A stretch of 38,400 nucleotides of DNA from Propionibacterium sp. (GTDB lineage: Bacteria; Actinomycetota; Actinomycetes; Propionibacteriales; Propionibacteriaceae). The stretch spans positions 1 through 38,400 of the forward strand of contig JALHFX010000040.1 of NCBI GenBank assembly GCA_022837595.1. Direction: 5' to 3'. The translations under genes and the position numbers were made by a program. Of the stretch, positions 8,020-15,325 are shown piece by piece. The number at the start of each line of letters is the position of its first letter. Positions within the stretch are counted from its first letter, which is position 1. The notes beneath the pieces are model-generated. The model saw only the letters and a program-made list of their open reading frames with translations. It made no database searches and had not been told where the DNA came from.

Positions 8020-8403
8020 ATGGCATTCTCGCTGCGTAGAAATAAGCATCAGGCCGCGAAGGCCGGCGCGCGCGAACGCCGGGCTTCCCGCGGTCGCAAA
8101 AAGATCTTCGGTTACACTGAGCGTCCGCGTTTGGTCGTCACCAAGAGTGCCCGCCATACGCTGGTTCAGGTCGTGGACGATGTGGCAGGCAATACCGTGG
8201 CCTGCGCGTCCACGATGGAGCCGGAATTGCGTGCGCTGACCGGCGACAAGTCGGCCAAGGCGGCCAAGGTCGGTGAGCTTATCGCTCAGCGTGCCAAGGA
8301 CGCCGGCGTAACGAAGGTCGTCTTCGACCGTGCAGGTCACAAGTACCACGGGCGGATCGCTGCGCTGGCGGATGCCGCCCGCGAGGCCGGCCTCGAACTC
8401 TGA
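8020..8403 (+). CDS. rplR: 50S ribosomal protein L18
   Basis: L18 brings 5S rRNA into the large subunit together with L5. From ATG 8020 the product is 127 residues, with basic N-terminus MAFSLRRNKHQAAKAGARE, then RPRLVVTKSARHTLVQVVDD and the end KVVFDRAGHKYHGRIAALAD. A GTG at 8014 would add two residues and overlap rplF by 4 bases; AAAGG at 8002-8006 is actually better spaced for that GTG. I prefer the ATG because family members begin MA-hydrophobic-S-L. The identity is certain, the start slightly less so. Confidence 0.95.
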   Translation: MAFSLRRNKHQAAKAGARERRASRGRKKIFGYTERPRLVVTKSARHTLVQVVDDVAGNTVACASTMEPELRALTGDKSAKAAKVGELIAQRAKDAGVTKVVFDRAGHKYHGRIAALADAAREAGLEL

Positions 8404-8427
8404 GACACGACGAAAGGTAAATGAGCG

Positions 8428-9039
8428 ATGAGTGAAACCCAGCGCGGCACCGGCCGCCAGGGGCAACGTCGCGGCCGTGATGATCGTCGTGGCCGTGACC
8501 AGGGTAGTGACCGCGAGAAGAAGGATCAGTACCTAGAGCGGGTAGTGTCCATCAACCGCGTCGCCAAGGTCGTCCAAGGTGGACGTCGCTTCAGCTTCAC
8601 CGCGCTGGTCGTGGTGGGCGACGGTGAGGGCACCGTGGGTGTCGGCTACGGCAAGGCCAAGGAGGTACCTGCGGCGATCGCCAAGGGTGTCGAAGAGGCC
8701 AAGAAGCATTTCTTCAAGGTGCCGATGGTGCAGCGCACCATCCCGCATGCGGTGATCGGGGAACGGGCTGCGGGTGTGGTCATGCTGCGCCCGGCGTCGC
8801 CCGGTACCGGCGTGATCGCTGGCGGCTCGGTGCGTGCGGTTCTGGAATGCGCAGGCATCCAGGATGTGCTGGCCAAGTCGCTCGGTTCGCCGAACTCCAT
8901 CAATGTCGTGCATGCCACCGTTGCGGCTCTCCAACAGTTGGAGGAGCCGGAGCAGATTGCGAAGCGCCGCGGCAAGTCGGTTGAGGAAGTCGCCCCGGCG
9001 GCCCTCCTCAGGGCTCGTAAGGAGGGCGCCAATGCCTGA
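8428..9039 (+). CDS. rpsE: 30S ribosomal protein S5
   Basis: S5 is involved in decoding fidelity. The 203-residue protein has an Arg/Gly-rich N-terminal tail of about 30 residues, then the double-stranded RNA-binding fold (VVSINRVAKVVQGGRRFSF, GTVGVGYGKAKEVPAAI) and the C-terminal S5 domain (ASPGTGVIAGGSVRAVLE, LGSPNSINVVHAT). Another ATG at 8421 is in a different frame. The gene overlaps rpmD by 8 bases and its last codons carry the rpmD ribosome binding site. Confidence 0.98.
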   Translation: MSETQRGTGRQGQRRGRDDRRGRDQGSDREKKDQYLERVVSINRVAKVVQGGRRFSFTALVVVGDGEGTVGVGYGKAKEVPAAIAKGVEEAKKHFFKVPMVQRTIPHAVIGERAAGVVMLRPASPGTGVIAGGSVRAVLECAGIQDVLAKSLGSPNSINVVHATVAALQQLEEPEQIAKRRGKSVEEVAPAALLRARKEGANA

Positions 9040-9214
9040 GTTGAAGGTGACCCAGGTCAAGTCCGGTATCGGTGAGAAGCCGGCGGCGCGCAAGACCTTG
9101 CGCGCGCTGGGCTTGCATAAGATCGGCGACCAGGTAGTGCACGCTGATCGTCCCGAGATCCGTGGGATGGCGAAAGCCATTCAACATCTGGTCACAGTGG
9201 AAGAGGTGAAGTGA
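9032..9214 (+). CDS. rpmD: 50S ribosomal protein L30
   Basis: L30 is a 60-residue large-subunit protein. The product begins MPELKVTQVKSGIGEKPAAR and contains KTLRALGLHKIGDQVVH and RPEIRGMAKAIQHLV, all diagnostic. AAGGAGGG at 9018-9025, inside rpsE, sets the start at ATG 9032. The same frame is open much further upstream, but only inside rpsE. L30 is absent from some bacteria; its presence between rpsE and rplO is the canonical order. Confidence 0.97.
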   Translation: MPELKVTQVKSGIGEKPAARKTLRALGLHKIGDQVVHADRPEIRGMAKAIQHLVTVEEVK

Positions 9215-9216
9215 CG

Positions 9217-9660
9217 ATGGCGCTCAAGGTACATCATCTGCGTCCGGCTCCTGGAGCCCACGCTGATGCTAAGCGCGTCGGTCGTGGTGAAGCTGGAAAG
9301 GGCGGCAAGACCGCCGGCCGTGGCACGAAGGGCAGCGGTGCGCGCAAGAACGTTCCGGAGAACTTCGAGGGCGGCCAGATGCCGTTGCACATGCGCATCC
9401 CCAAGGCGCGTGGCTTCCAGAATCCGTTCCGGGTGAGCTATCAGGTCGTGAATCTTTCACGGCTTGGTGAGCTCTTCCCATCCGGTGGTGCCGTGGGCGT
9501 CGACGATCTGGTTGCGGCGGGAGCGGTACGCGCCGGCAAGCTGGTCAAGGTGCTCGGCGCCGGGGAGTTGAGCGTGAAGCTCGATGTGACTGCCGACGCT
9601 TTCTCTGCGTCAGCCAAGCAGAAGATCGAAGCCGCCGGAGGTAGTGTCACCGAGCGGTGA
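9217..9660 (+). CDS. rplO: 50S ribosomal protein L15
   Basis: L15 is a late-assembly protein of the large subunit. The 147-residue product begins MALKVHHLRPAPGAHADAKR and contains the flexible Gly-rich region GRGEAGKGGKTAGRGTKGSGARK and the block FEGGQMPLHMRIPKARGF. A GTG at 9211 would overlap rpmD, but the AGAGGTG at 9202-9208 fits ATG 9217 better. A strong terminator follows, so this is the last gene of the spc-type transcript here. Confidence 0.97.
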   Translation: MALKVHHLRPAPGAHADAKRVGRGEAGKGGKTAGRGTKGSGARKNVPENFEGGQMPLHMRIPKARGFQNPFRVSYQVVNLSRLGELFPSGGAVGVDDLVAAGAVRAGKLVKVLGAGELSVKLDVTADAFSASAKQKIEAAGGSVTER

Positions 9661-9685
9661 CCCGCGTCTCGAACTATGCGACCGG

Positions 9686-9717
9686 ACGGGCAATCCCATG
9701 GAGGGGTTGCCCGTTTT
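9686..9717 (+). terminator. Intrinsic terminator after rplO
   Basis: ACGGGCAATCCC (9686-9697) pairs with GGGGTTGCCCGT (9703-9714) over 12 positions with one wobble pair and a 5-base loop. TTTT follows at 9714-9717. It lies 26 bases after the rplO stop and separates rplO from secY, which in many bacteria are co-transcribed. Confidence 0.85.
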
Positions 9718-9811
9718 CGCTGTTTTGGGAGCCGCGAGCCGCCCACACCGCACTCCTGACGTTGGTGGTGGGTAATCGCAATCTGGTCGCACTAGGGTTA
9801 CCGGGATCTGC

Positions 9812-9840
9812 TTGGTAGGCTGAAAGAGTTTGCATGTGAT
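9812..9840 (+). promoter_or_regulatory. Candidate secY promoter
   Basis: TTGGTA (9812-9817) and TGTGAT (9835-9840) are separated by 17 bases and each matches the sigma-70-type consensus at 4 of 6 positions. It lies between the rplO terminator and secY, where a new promoter is needed. The match is moderate. Confidence 0.4.
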
Positions 9841-9901
9841 GTGAGCTTTTGCGTCCACGGGCATGTCGTTCAAGAGTCGAGTCTATGAAAGAGGGCAACG
9901 G

Positions 9902-11215
9902 ATGGTCTCCGCCTTCCTCAATGCATTCCGGACGCCGGACTTGCGCAAGAAGATCCTCTTCACGCTGGGTATTCTCGTGCTCCTGCGGTTGGGCTCAACG
10001 ATCCCGACACCGAATGTGAATGCCGCGGCGATCCGTGCTTGCGCAACTGACGCCACCAGCGGCGAGGCCGCCGGGGTCTACTCGATGATCAACATGTTCT
10101 CGGGAGGTGCCTTACTGCACCTGTCGATCTTCGCGTTGGGTGTCATGCCCTACATCACGAGTTCGATCATTTTGCAGCTGCTGACCGTTGTGATCCCACG
10201 CCTTGAGAGCCTCAAGAAGGAAGGCGGTGCGGGGCAGCAGAAGATTACCCAGTACACCCGTGGCCTGACGATCGTGCTCGCGATGCTTCAAGCGACCTCG
10301 TTCACCATGATGGCCGTGAATGGTCAGCTGTTCACCACCTGCTCGCGAGACATCGTCTATTCCGATGGAGTGTTTCCGATCATCGTGATGATCATGACGA
10401 TGACCGCGGGTACCTCGATCATCATGTGGTTCGGTGAACTGATCACCGATCGCGGTGTCGGCAACGGCATGTCGGTGATCATCTTCACCCAGATCGCCGC
10501 TCGCTTCCCGGCCTCGATGTGGAATATTCGCAACGGCCAGGCGGATCCGAACCGTGGGCTGCTGGTCATGCTCATGGTGATCGCGGTGGGTCTTCTGGTG
10601 ATGGCGGGCGTCGTCTTTGTTGAGCAGGCCCAGCGCAGAATCCCTGTGCAATACGCCAAGCGCATGGTCGGTAACCGACTACTCGGCGGATCGTCCACCT
10701 ACATCCCGATGAAGGTCAACCAGGCGGGCGTCATCCCGGTCATTTTCGCGAGCTCGATCCTTTACCTGCCACTGCTGTTCACGATGTTCTCGCCGACCGG
10801 AAAGGTCGCGGAGTGGATCTCGATGAACCTCGCGACCGGTACCGGACTTTGGTACAACATCATTTACTTCCTCCTCATCATCGGGTTTGCCTACTTCTAC
10901 GTCTCGATCACGTTCAACCCCGTCGAGATCAGTGACAACATGAAGAAGTACGGCGGGTTCATCCCGGGCATCCGCGCTGGCAAGCCAACAGAGGAGTATT
11001 TGGCCTACGTACTGTCACGTTTGACTGCGCCGGGCTCGCTGTATCTTGCTATTATTTCGCTCATCCCATCGGTGGCGATCCTATTGTTCAACGCAGATCA
11101 GAACTTCCCGTTCGGCGGAACGAGCCTCCTCATCATGGTGGGTGTTGGCCTCGATACGGTGAAACAGATCGAGAGCCAGCTGCACCAGCGTAACTACGAA
11201 GGGTTCCTCAAATGA
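9902..11215 (+). CDS. secY: Preprotein translocase subunit SecY
   Basis: SecY is the channel of the Sec translocon in the cytoplasmic membrane. From ATG 9902 the protein is 437 residues, the family length, beginning MVSAFLNAFRTPDLRKKILFT. It contains the expected run of about ten membrane segments and the signatures FALGVMPYITSSIILQLLTV (first SecY signature) and GIRAGKPTEEYLAYVLSRLT. The frame is open from ATG 9863, adding 13 residues, but AAAGAGGG at 9888-9895 is ideally spaced for ATG 9902. It overlaps adk by 4 bases. Confidence 0.96.
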   Translation: MVSAFLNAFRTPDLRKKILFTLGILVLLRLGSTIPTPNVNAAAIRACATDATSGEAAGVYSMINMFSGGALLHLSIFALGVMPYITSSIILQLLTVVIPRLESLKKEGGAGQQKITQYTRGLTIVLAMLQATSFTMMAVNGQLFTTCSRDIVYSDGVFPIIVMIMTMTAGTSIIMWFGELITDRGVGNGMSVIIFTQIAARFPASMWNIRNGQADPNRGLLVMLMVIAVGLLVMAGVVFVEQAQRRIPVQYAKRMVGNRLLGGSSTYIPMKVNQAGVIPVIFASSILYLPLLFTMFSPTGKVAEWISMNLATGTGLWYNIIYFLLIIGFAYFYVSITFNPVEISDNMKKYGGFIPGIRAGKPTEEYLAYVLSRLTAPGSLYLAIISLIPSVAILLFNADQNFPFGGTSLLIMVGVGLDTVKQIESQLHQRNYEGFLK

Positions 11216-11790
11216 GATTGATCATTATGGGGGCTCCGGGCGCAGGCAAAGGCACCCAGGCCCCAGGCATAGCGGAGCATTACGGTATCCCCGCGATCTC
11301 CACCGGCGATATTTTCCGCGCGAACGTTAAGCAGAAGACCGAGCTCGGCCTTCAAGTGTCCGCGATCATGGCGGCGGGCGATTACGTTCCCGACGAATTG
11401 ACCGAGAAGATCGTCGCCGATCGCCTCGATCAGGCCGACGCGGCAGCGGGTTTCCTGCTCGACGGTTTCCCCCGTACCCTGCATCAGGTGCAAGCGTTGG
11501 ACGACTACCTGTCCGCCCATGACCAGAAGCTCGACGCAGTGCTGTCGCTGACCGTCGACTCAGAGGCGTTGATCCAGCGCCTCCTGAAGCGCGCTCAGCT
11601 TGAGGGCCGCGCAGATGACACGGAGGAAACGATCCGGCATCGCATGGAGGTCTACGAGCGCGATACCAAGCCGCTACTCGATCATTATCGGGAGCAGGGG
11701 CTGCTGATCAGTGTTGATGGTGACGGATCGATCTCTGAGGTCTCCGAGCGTGCCTTCGCTGCACTAGATGGAGCAGTTGGCAGCCGGTGA
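11212..11790 (+). CDS. adk: Adenylate kinase
   Basis: Adenylate kinase converts AMP and ATP to two ADP. The 192-residue protein has the P-loop GAPGAGKGTQ (residues 7-16), the AMP-binding region STGDIFRANV, the DGFPRTLHQ motif and the catalytic-arginine helix around IRHRMEVYERDT. The LID is the short form (LEGRADDTEET) without zinc cysteines, as in other actinobacteria. It is coupled to secY and map by 4-bp overlaps at both ends, the classical secY-adk-map arrangement. Confidence 0.97.
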   Translation: MRLIIMGAPGAGKGTQAPGIAEHYGIPAISTGDIFRANVKQKTELGLQVSAIMAAGDYVPDELTEKIVADRLDQADAAAGFLLDGFPRTLHQVQALDDYLSAHDQKLDAVLSLTVDSEALIQRLLKRAQLEGRADDTEETIRHRMEVYERDTKPLLDHYREQGLLISVDGDGSISEVSERAFAALDGAVGSR

Positions 11791-12623
11791 GCCCGCGCGG
11801 CATCGAGATCAAGACTGCTGAGCAGATCCGGGCGATGCGTAAGGCCGGCCTGGTGGTCGCCGAAGCGCTCGTCGCAATGGGAGAAGCGGTGCGCTCTGGT
11901 GTGCGTACCGCTGATCTCGACACGGTTGCCAGAGCTGTGCTAGCCGACAATGGCGCGGTGAGTTCGTTCCTGAATTATGGCGCCGATTGGGGCATCCCTC
12001 CCTATCCGGCGACCGTGTGCATTTCTGTGAACGAGGAGGTCGTGCACGGGATCCCTGGTGATCGGGTATTGAATCCAGGTGACATCGTCTCGATCGATTT
12101 CGGGGCGATCGTCGACGGTTGGCACGGAGATGCTGCGCGGACTTTCATCGTCGACGGGCAAACCAGTGCCGAGGCAGCGGACCTCGTCCAGATCACCCGC
12201 AAGGCGATGTGGGACGGTGTGGCCGCCGCTGCTATGGGCAAGCGAGTCGGCGATATCAGCAATGCCATTCAGGCGTCGGCTGACCAGGCCGTTCGGCATG
12301 TCGGCATCGTCCGCGAGTACACCGGCCACGGTATCGGGTCGGCCATGCATCAGAACCCCGATGTGCCGAACTATGCTCATGCGCGCCGGGGCCCCCGACT
12401 CAGTACAGGACTGTGCCTGGCGATCGAGCCTATTTTCACGCTGGGATCAGCCGAGACGGTCGAGCTGGATGACCAGTGGACCGTGGTCACCAGCGATGGC
12501 TCGTGGGCGTCCCACTGGGAGAACACCATCGCCATCACCGATGGCGGGTTATGGGTCTTGACCGAACTGGACGGTGGGCGCGCCGAACTCGCGGCACGAG
12601 GCATCAAGATCAACGAGCTCTAG
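11787..12623 (+). CDS. map: Methionine aminopeptidase, type I
   Basis: This enzyme removes the initiator methionine from nascent proteins. The 278-residue product has all five metal ligands in family context: D104 (VSIDFG), D115 (GWHGDAAR), H181 (TGHGIG), E214 (AIEPIF) and E245 (HWENTI). The substrate-contacting H87 (VVHGIPG) is also present. It starts with GTG 11787, overlapping adk by 4 bases. There is no N-terminal zinc-finger or SH3 linker extension. The stop codon lies inside a hairpin-forming inverted repeat (see 12613-12650). Confidence 0.97.
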   Translation: MSPRGIEIKTAEQIRAMRKAGLVVAEALVAMGEAVRSGVRTADLDTVARAVLADNGAVSSFLNYGADWGIPPYPATVCISVNEEVVHGIPGDRVLNPGDIVSIDFGAIVDGWHGDAARTFIVDGQTSAEAADLVQITRKAMWDGVAAAAMGKRVGDISNAIQASADQAVRHVGIVREYTGHGIGSAMHQNPDVPNYAHARRGPRLSTGLCLAIEPIFTLGSAETVELDDQWTVVTSDGSWASHWENTIAITDGGLWVLTELDGGRAELAARGIKINEL

Positions 12624-12670
12624 AGCGGATCGTGTAGGCCTAGAGCTCGTGACGGGCGCTGGACCTACAC
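12613..12670. terminator. Competing inverted repeats between map and the YciI-like gene
   Basis: ACGAGCTCTAG (12613-12623), which includes the map stop codon, is perfectly complementary to CTAGAGCTCGT (12640-12650). A second pair, GTGTAGG (12632-12638) and CCTACAC (12664-12670), uses the intervening and following bases, so the two stems exclude each other. The two genes converge here, so a bidirectional terminator is the simplest reading. There is no good T-run on either strand. Confidence 0.4.
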
Positions 12671-12683
12671 AATCCCGGCTGGA

Positions 12684-12971
12684 TCAGGACGCGAAGACGC
12701 CCAGCAGTGGATTCCACTCGGTGACGGTGAACGACTCAAGCACGCTGTTCAGCGACATCGGATCGTCCGCGACCAGCGCACGCACCTCGTCAGCGCTGCC
12801 GGCGGAGAAGATCAGCAGCGCGGAGTCACGTTCGGCGCCGACGAAGGGCCCCGAGGCCTTGAGCTTGCCCGCTTCGATCAGCTTCCGGAGATAGACGCGG
12901 TGGTCGGGGCGTACCTGGGCGACTAGCTCGGCGTCATTGCTGTAAACATATTGCACTGCGAAATAGGCCAT
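12684..12971 (-). CDS. YciI-like small protein
   Basis: The 95-residue product starts MAYFAVQYVYSNDAELVAQV and contains RPDHRVYLRKLIEAGKLKASGPF, the layout of the YciI-like family with its conserved His in the R-x-x-H context. It ends with the family-like ADDPMSLNSVLESFTVTEWNP. Members are dimeric alpha/beta barrels, some with dienelactone or similar enzymatic activity, but the general function is unknown. An in-frame GTG at 12977 would add two residues; ATG 12971 is preferred because a weak AGG is better spaced to it. The gene is convergent to map and apparently single. Confidence 0.8.
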   Translation of the reverse strand: MAYFAVQYVYSNDAELVAQVRPDHRVYLRKLIEAGKLKASGPFVGAERDSALLIFSAGSADEVRALVADDPMSLNSVLESFTVTEWNPLLGVFAS

Positions 12972-13049
12972 GCGCACAGCCTAGACGAGTGAGTCCTTGG
13001 AGACGGTGTAGCGTCATATGCCAGCAGCGGCACCGAAAAGCGGCTTCGC

Positions 13050-13055
13050 TATAGT
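13050..13055 (+). promoter_or_regulatory. Possible -10 element upstream of infA
   Basis: TATAGT matches the -10 consensus at 5 of 6 positions and lies 155 bases before the infA start. No convincing -35 sits 16-18 bases upstream. It competes with the candidate at 13099-13128. Confidence 0.25.
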
Positions 13056-13098
13056 CGCGTGCGCGCAGTTTCGCGGGCCGGGGCCCAGGTGCTCCGAT

Positions 13099-13128
13099 TT
13101 GGGCCAACGCTGGCATGCAGAGTAGCAT
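13099..13128 (+). promoter_or_regulatory. Candidate infA promoter
   Basis: TTGGGC (13099-13104) and TAGCAT (13123-13128) are 18 bases apart. The -10 matches 4 of 6 consensus positions and the -35 only 3. It sits about 80 bases ahead of infA in the 233-base gap that must hold the infA-rpmJ promoter. Confidence 0.3.
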
Positions 13129-13210
13129 GGATCGTCGGTCATTGGGTTCGTTGTGTCTTCAGCACGGCGAACCGGGTGACGTGTGTCCAACACGCAGAGA
13201 GCAGGAGTGA

Positions 13211-13432
13211 ATGGCGAAGAAAGAAGGAGCACTCGAACTCGAGGGAGTCGTGGTCGAGGCCTTGCCCAATGCGATGTTTCGCGTTGAGCTGGACAACGGT
13301 CACAAAGTGCTTGCCACCATCAGTGGCAAGATGCGTCAGCACTACATCCGGATCCTTCCTCAGGATCGCGTCGTGGTCGAGCTTTCTCCGTACGATCTGA
13401 CCCGTGGACGCATCGTCTACCGCCACAAATAA
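13211..13432 (+). CDS. infA: Translation initiation factor IF-1
   Basis: IF-1 occupies the A site during initiation. The 73-residue product is a single S1/OB domain (GVVVEALPNAMFRVELDNGHKVLATISGKMR, then GDRVVVELSPYDLTRGRIVYRHK pattern) of exact family length. AGGAG at 13203-13207 is a good binding site. It begins the infA-rpmJ-rpsM-rpsK-rpsD-rpoA-rplQ run, the usual actinobacterial order. Confidence 0.98.
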   Translation: MAKKEGALELEGVVVEALPNAMFRVELDNGHKVLATISGKMRQHYIRILPQDRVVVELSPYDLTRGRIVYRHK

Positions 13433-13447
13433 CAAGGAGAAGCTCGC

Positions 13448-13561
13448 ATGAAAGTTCAGCCGAGCGTCAAGAAGATCTGCGATAACTGCAAGGTGATCCG
13501 TCGCCGTGGTGTCGTCCGGGTGATCTGCACCAACCCGCGGCACAAGCAGCGTCAAGGCTGA
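13448..13561 (+). CDS. rpmJ: 50S ribosomal protein L36, zinc-binding type
   Basis: A 37-residue gene encoding MKVQPSVKKICDNCKVIRR followed by a second zinc half-site (VICTNPRHKQRQG). The ligands C11, C14, C27 and H32 form the zinc site of the classical L36. AAGGAGAAG at 13434-13442 is a strong binding site. Its place after infA is canonical. Confidence 0.97.
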   Translation: MKVQPSVKKICDNCKVIRRRGVVRVICTNPRHKQRQG

Positions 13562-13637
13562 TCTGACGCAAGACGACAACAACTGAATACCTCAGCAACG
13601 TGAGCGCAACCTGACTCTTCGTGAGTTCAGGGCGCAC

Positions 13638-13681
13638 CCCCGGGCGAAGGCCGGGGACCCAGACCCGGACGAGCTGTCCGG
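13638..13681 (+). promoter_or_regulatory. Twin hairpins in the rpmJ-rpsM leader
   Basis: The 211-base spacer between rpmJ and rpsM holds two adjacent stems: CCCCGG (13638-13643) with CCGGGG (13651-13656), and CCGGAC (13665-13670) with GTCCGG (13676-13681) around a GAGCT loop. In E. coli the start of the alpha operon carries an S4-binding pseudoknot just before rpsM. These stems sit in the equivalent place but no sequence homology is claimed. No T-run follows. Confidence 0.35.
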
Positions 13682-13772
13682 CAAGGCGATCTGGGAACGC
13701 CTCACGCCATACACCTTCGCGTCGGTCACCTTGAAGTGGTGATGGGCGAATGAATCGAAAGGTAACCGCCAC

Positions 13773-14147
13773 ATGGCACGCCTCTTAGGAGTCGACCTTC
13801 CACGCGAGAAGCGTCTGGAAGTCGCACTCACTTATATTTACGGCATCGGCAAGACCCGTGCCGCCGAATCCTTGGCAGCAACTGGGATCAGCGGTGACAT
13901 TCGCGTGAAGGACCTCACCGACGAACAGCTCGTCGCCCTGCGCGATTTCATGGACGACAACTACGAACTCGAAGGCGACCTGCGACGCGCAGTCGCGGCA
14001 GATATCCGCCGCAAGATCGAGATCGGCACTTACCAGGGCCGTCGTCACCGCAGCGGCCTGCCGGTCCGTGGTCAGCGCACCCGGACCAATGCCCGCACCC
14101 GCAAGGGCCGGAAGAAGGCCGTCGCGGGCAAGAAGAAGGCCCGCTGA
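13773..14147 (+). CDS. rpsM: 30S ribosomal protein S13
   Basis: S13 is in the head of the 30S subunit and contacts the P-site tRNA and L5. The 124-residue product begins MARLLGVDLPREKRLEVAL and includes YIYGIGKTRA, the tail signature GRRHRSGLPVRGQRTRTNART and RKGRKKAVAGKKK. The spacer upstream contains GAAAGG as binding site. Confidence 0.98.
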   Translation: MARLLGVDLPREKRLEVALTYIYGIGKTRAAESLAATGISGDIRVKDLTDEQLVALRDFMDDNYELEGDLRRAVAADIRRKIEIGTYQGRRHRSGLPVRGQRTRTNARTRKGRKKAVAGKKKAR

Positions 14148-14194
14148 GCCCCCGTTAGCTCACCCAGAGATCTGCCAAGGAGAACAACAGACTT

Positions 14195-14605
14195 ATGGCT
14201 ACTGCAAGCCGAAAGGGAGCCGCTGCCAAGACCAAGGTGCGGCGCAAAGCAAAGAAGAATGTGGTCGCCGGACAGGCCCACATCAAGAGCACTTTCAACA
14301 ACACCATCATCACCATCACCGATACCAACGGTGCGGTCATCTCGTGGGCCAGCTCGGGCACTGTGGGCTTCAAGGGCTCGCGTAAGTCGACCCCGTTCGC
14401 GGCCCAGATGGCTGCCGAGGCCGCTGGTCGTCGTGCGATGGAGCATGGTATGAAGCGTGTTGACGTTTTCGTCAAGGGTCCTGGCTCGGGACGTGAGACC
14501 GCGATTCGTTCGCTCGGTGCGATCGGGCTTGAGGTCGGCGCCATTTCGGATGTCACTCCGATGCCGCACAATGGCTGCCGCCCACCGAAGCGCCGTCGCG
14601 TCTAG
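14195..14605 (+). CDS. rpsK: 30S ribosomal protein S11
   Basis: S11 is part of the platform next to the mRNA exit. The 136-residue protein has a basic N-terminus, then HIKSTFNNTIITITDTNGAV, TPFAAQMAAEAAGRRAMEHG and the end DVTPMPHNGCRPPKRRRV. AAGGAGAA at 14177-14184 is the binding site. Confidence 0.98.
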   Translation: MATASRKGAAAKTKVRRKAKKNVVAGQAHIKSTFNNTIITITDTNGAVISWASSGTVGFKGSRKSTPFAAQMAAEAAGRRAMEHGMKRVDVFVKGPGSGRETAIRSLGAIGLEVGAISDVTPMPHNGCRPPKRRRV

Positions 14606-14638
14606 TCAATCCGAGCCTTAGAAAGGACTTAACACATC

Positions 14639-15244
14639 ATGGCCCGTTACACCGGACCCATTACCAAGAAGTCCCGCCGTCTCGGGACTGACCTCGTCGG
14701 CAACGACAAGGCCTTCGAGCACCGCCCCTACCCGCCGGGCCAGCATGGCCGCGGGCGCACCAAGGACTCCGAGTACCTGCTCCAGATGAAGGAGAAGCAG
14801 AAGGCTCGCTACGCCTACGGGGTACTGGAGAAGCAGTTCCGGCGTTACTACGCCGAGGCTGACCGGGCTCCGGGCAAAACCGGTACTACCTTGCTGCAGA
14901 TCCTGGAGTCGCGTCTCGACAACGTCGTGTACCGCGCGGGTTTCGCGTCCACTCGTCGTCAGGCCCGCCAGATGGTCAGCCATGGGCACTTCCTGGTCAA
15001 CGGCAAGCGCGTCACGATTCCGAGCTACCGGGTGAGCCCGCTCGATATCATCGACGTCGCACCGAAGTCGCTGAATATGACTCCGTTCATCATCGCCCGG
15101 GAGACCTGGGGCGAGCGCGATGTCCCAGGCTGGTTGACCGTCAAGCCGAACCGCATGCGGATCTTGGTGCATCAGCTACCTACCCGCGAGCAGATCGTGG
15201 TTGACGTCAACGAGCAGGCGATTGTCGAGCTCTACTCGAAGTAA
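14639..15244 (+). CDS. rpsD: 30S ribosomal protein S4
   Basis: S4 nucleates 30S assembly by binding the 5' domain of 16S rRNA. The 201-residue protein begins MARYTGPITKKSRRLG and contains the S4 RNA-binding domain (LESRLDNVVYRAGFASTRRQ, ARQMVSHGHFLVNGKRVTIPSY). It has no N-terminal cysteine cluster, so it is the zinc-free form. AGAAAGGA at 14620-14627 is the binding site. A perfect GC-rich hairpin follows within 11 bases of the stop. Confidence 0.98.
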   Translation: MARYTGPITKKSRRLGTDLVGNDKAFEHRPYPPGQHGRGRTKDSEYLLQMKEKQKARYAYGVLEKQFRRYYAEADRAPGKTGTTLLQILESRLDNVVYRAGFASTRRQARQMVSHGHFLVNGKRVTIPSYRVSPLDIIDVAPKSLNMTPFIIARETWGERDVPGWLTVKPNRMRILVHQLPTREQIVVDVNEQAIVELYSK

Positions 15245-15254
15245 GCATTAGAAA

Positions 15255-15281
15255 TGGGGCGCGGAACCGTTCCGCGCCCCA
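15255..15281 (+). terminator. Perfect GC-rich hairpin without U-tract between rpsD and rpoA
   Basis: TGGGGCGCGGAA (15255-15266) and TTCCGCGCCCCA (15270-15281) are perfectly complementary over 12 bases around a 3-base CCG loop. The following bases are CTGATCGCG, so there is no U-tract. It could be a partial terminator, an RNA-processing site or an attenuator that sets the ratio of rpoA to the ribosomal genes. It lies inside what is normally one transcript. Confidence 0.55.
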
Positions 15282-15325
15282 CTGATCGCGTCGTCATATA
15301 GCGGGCGACGCGGGAAGGACACCAC

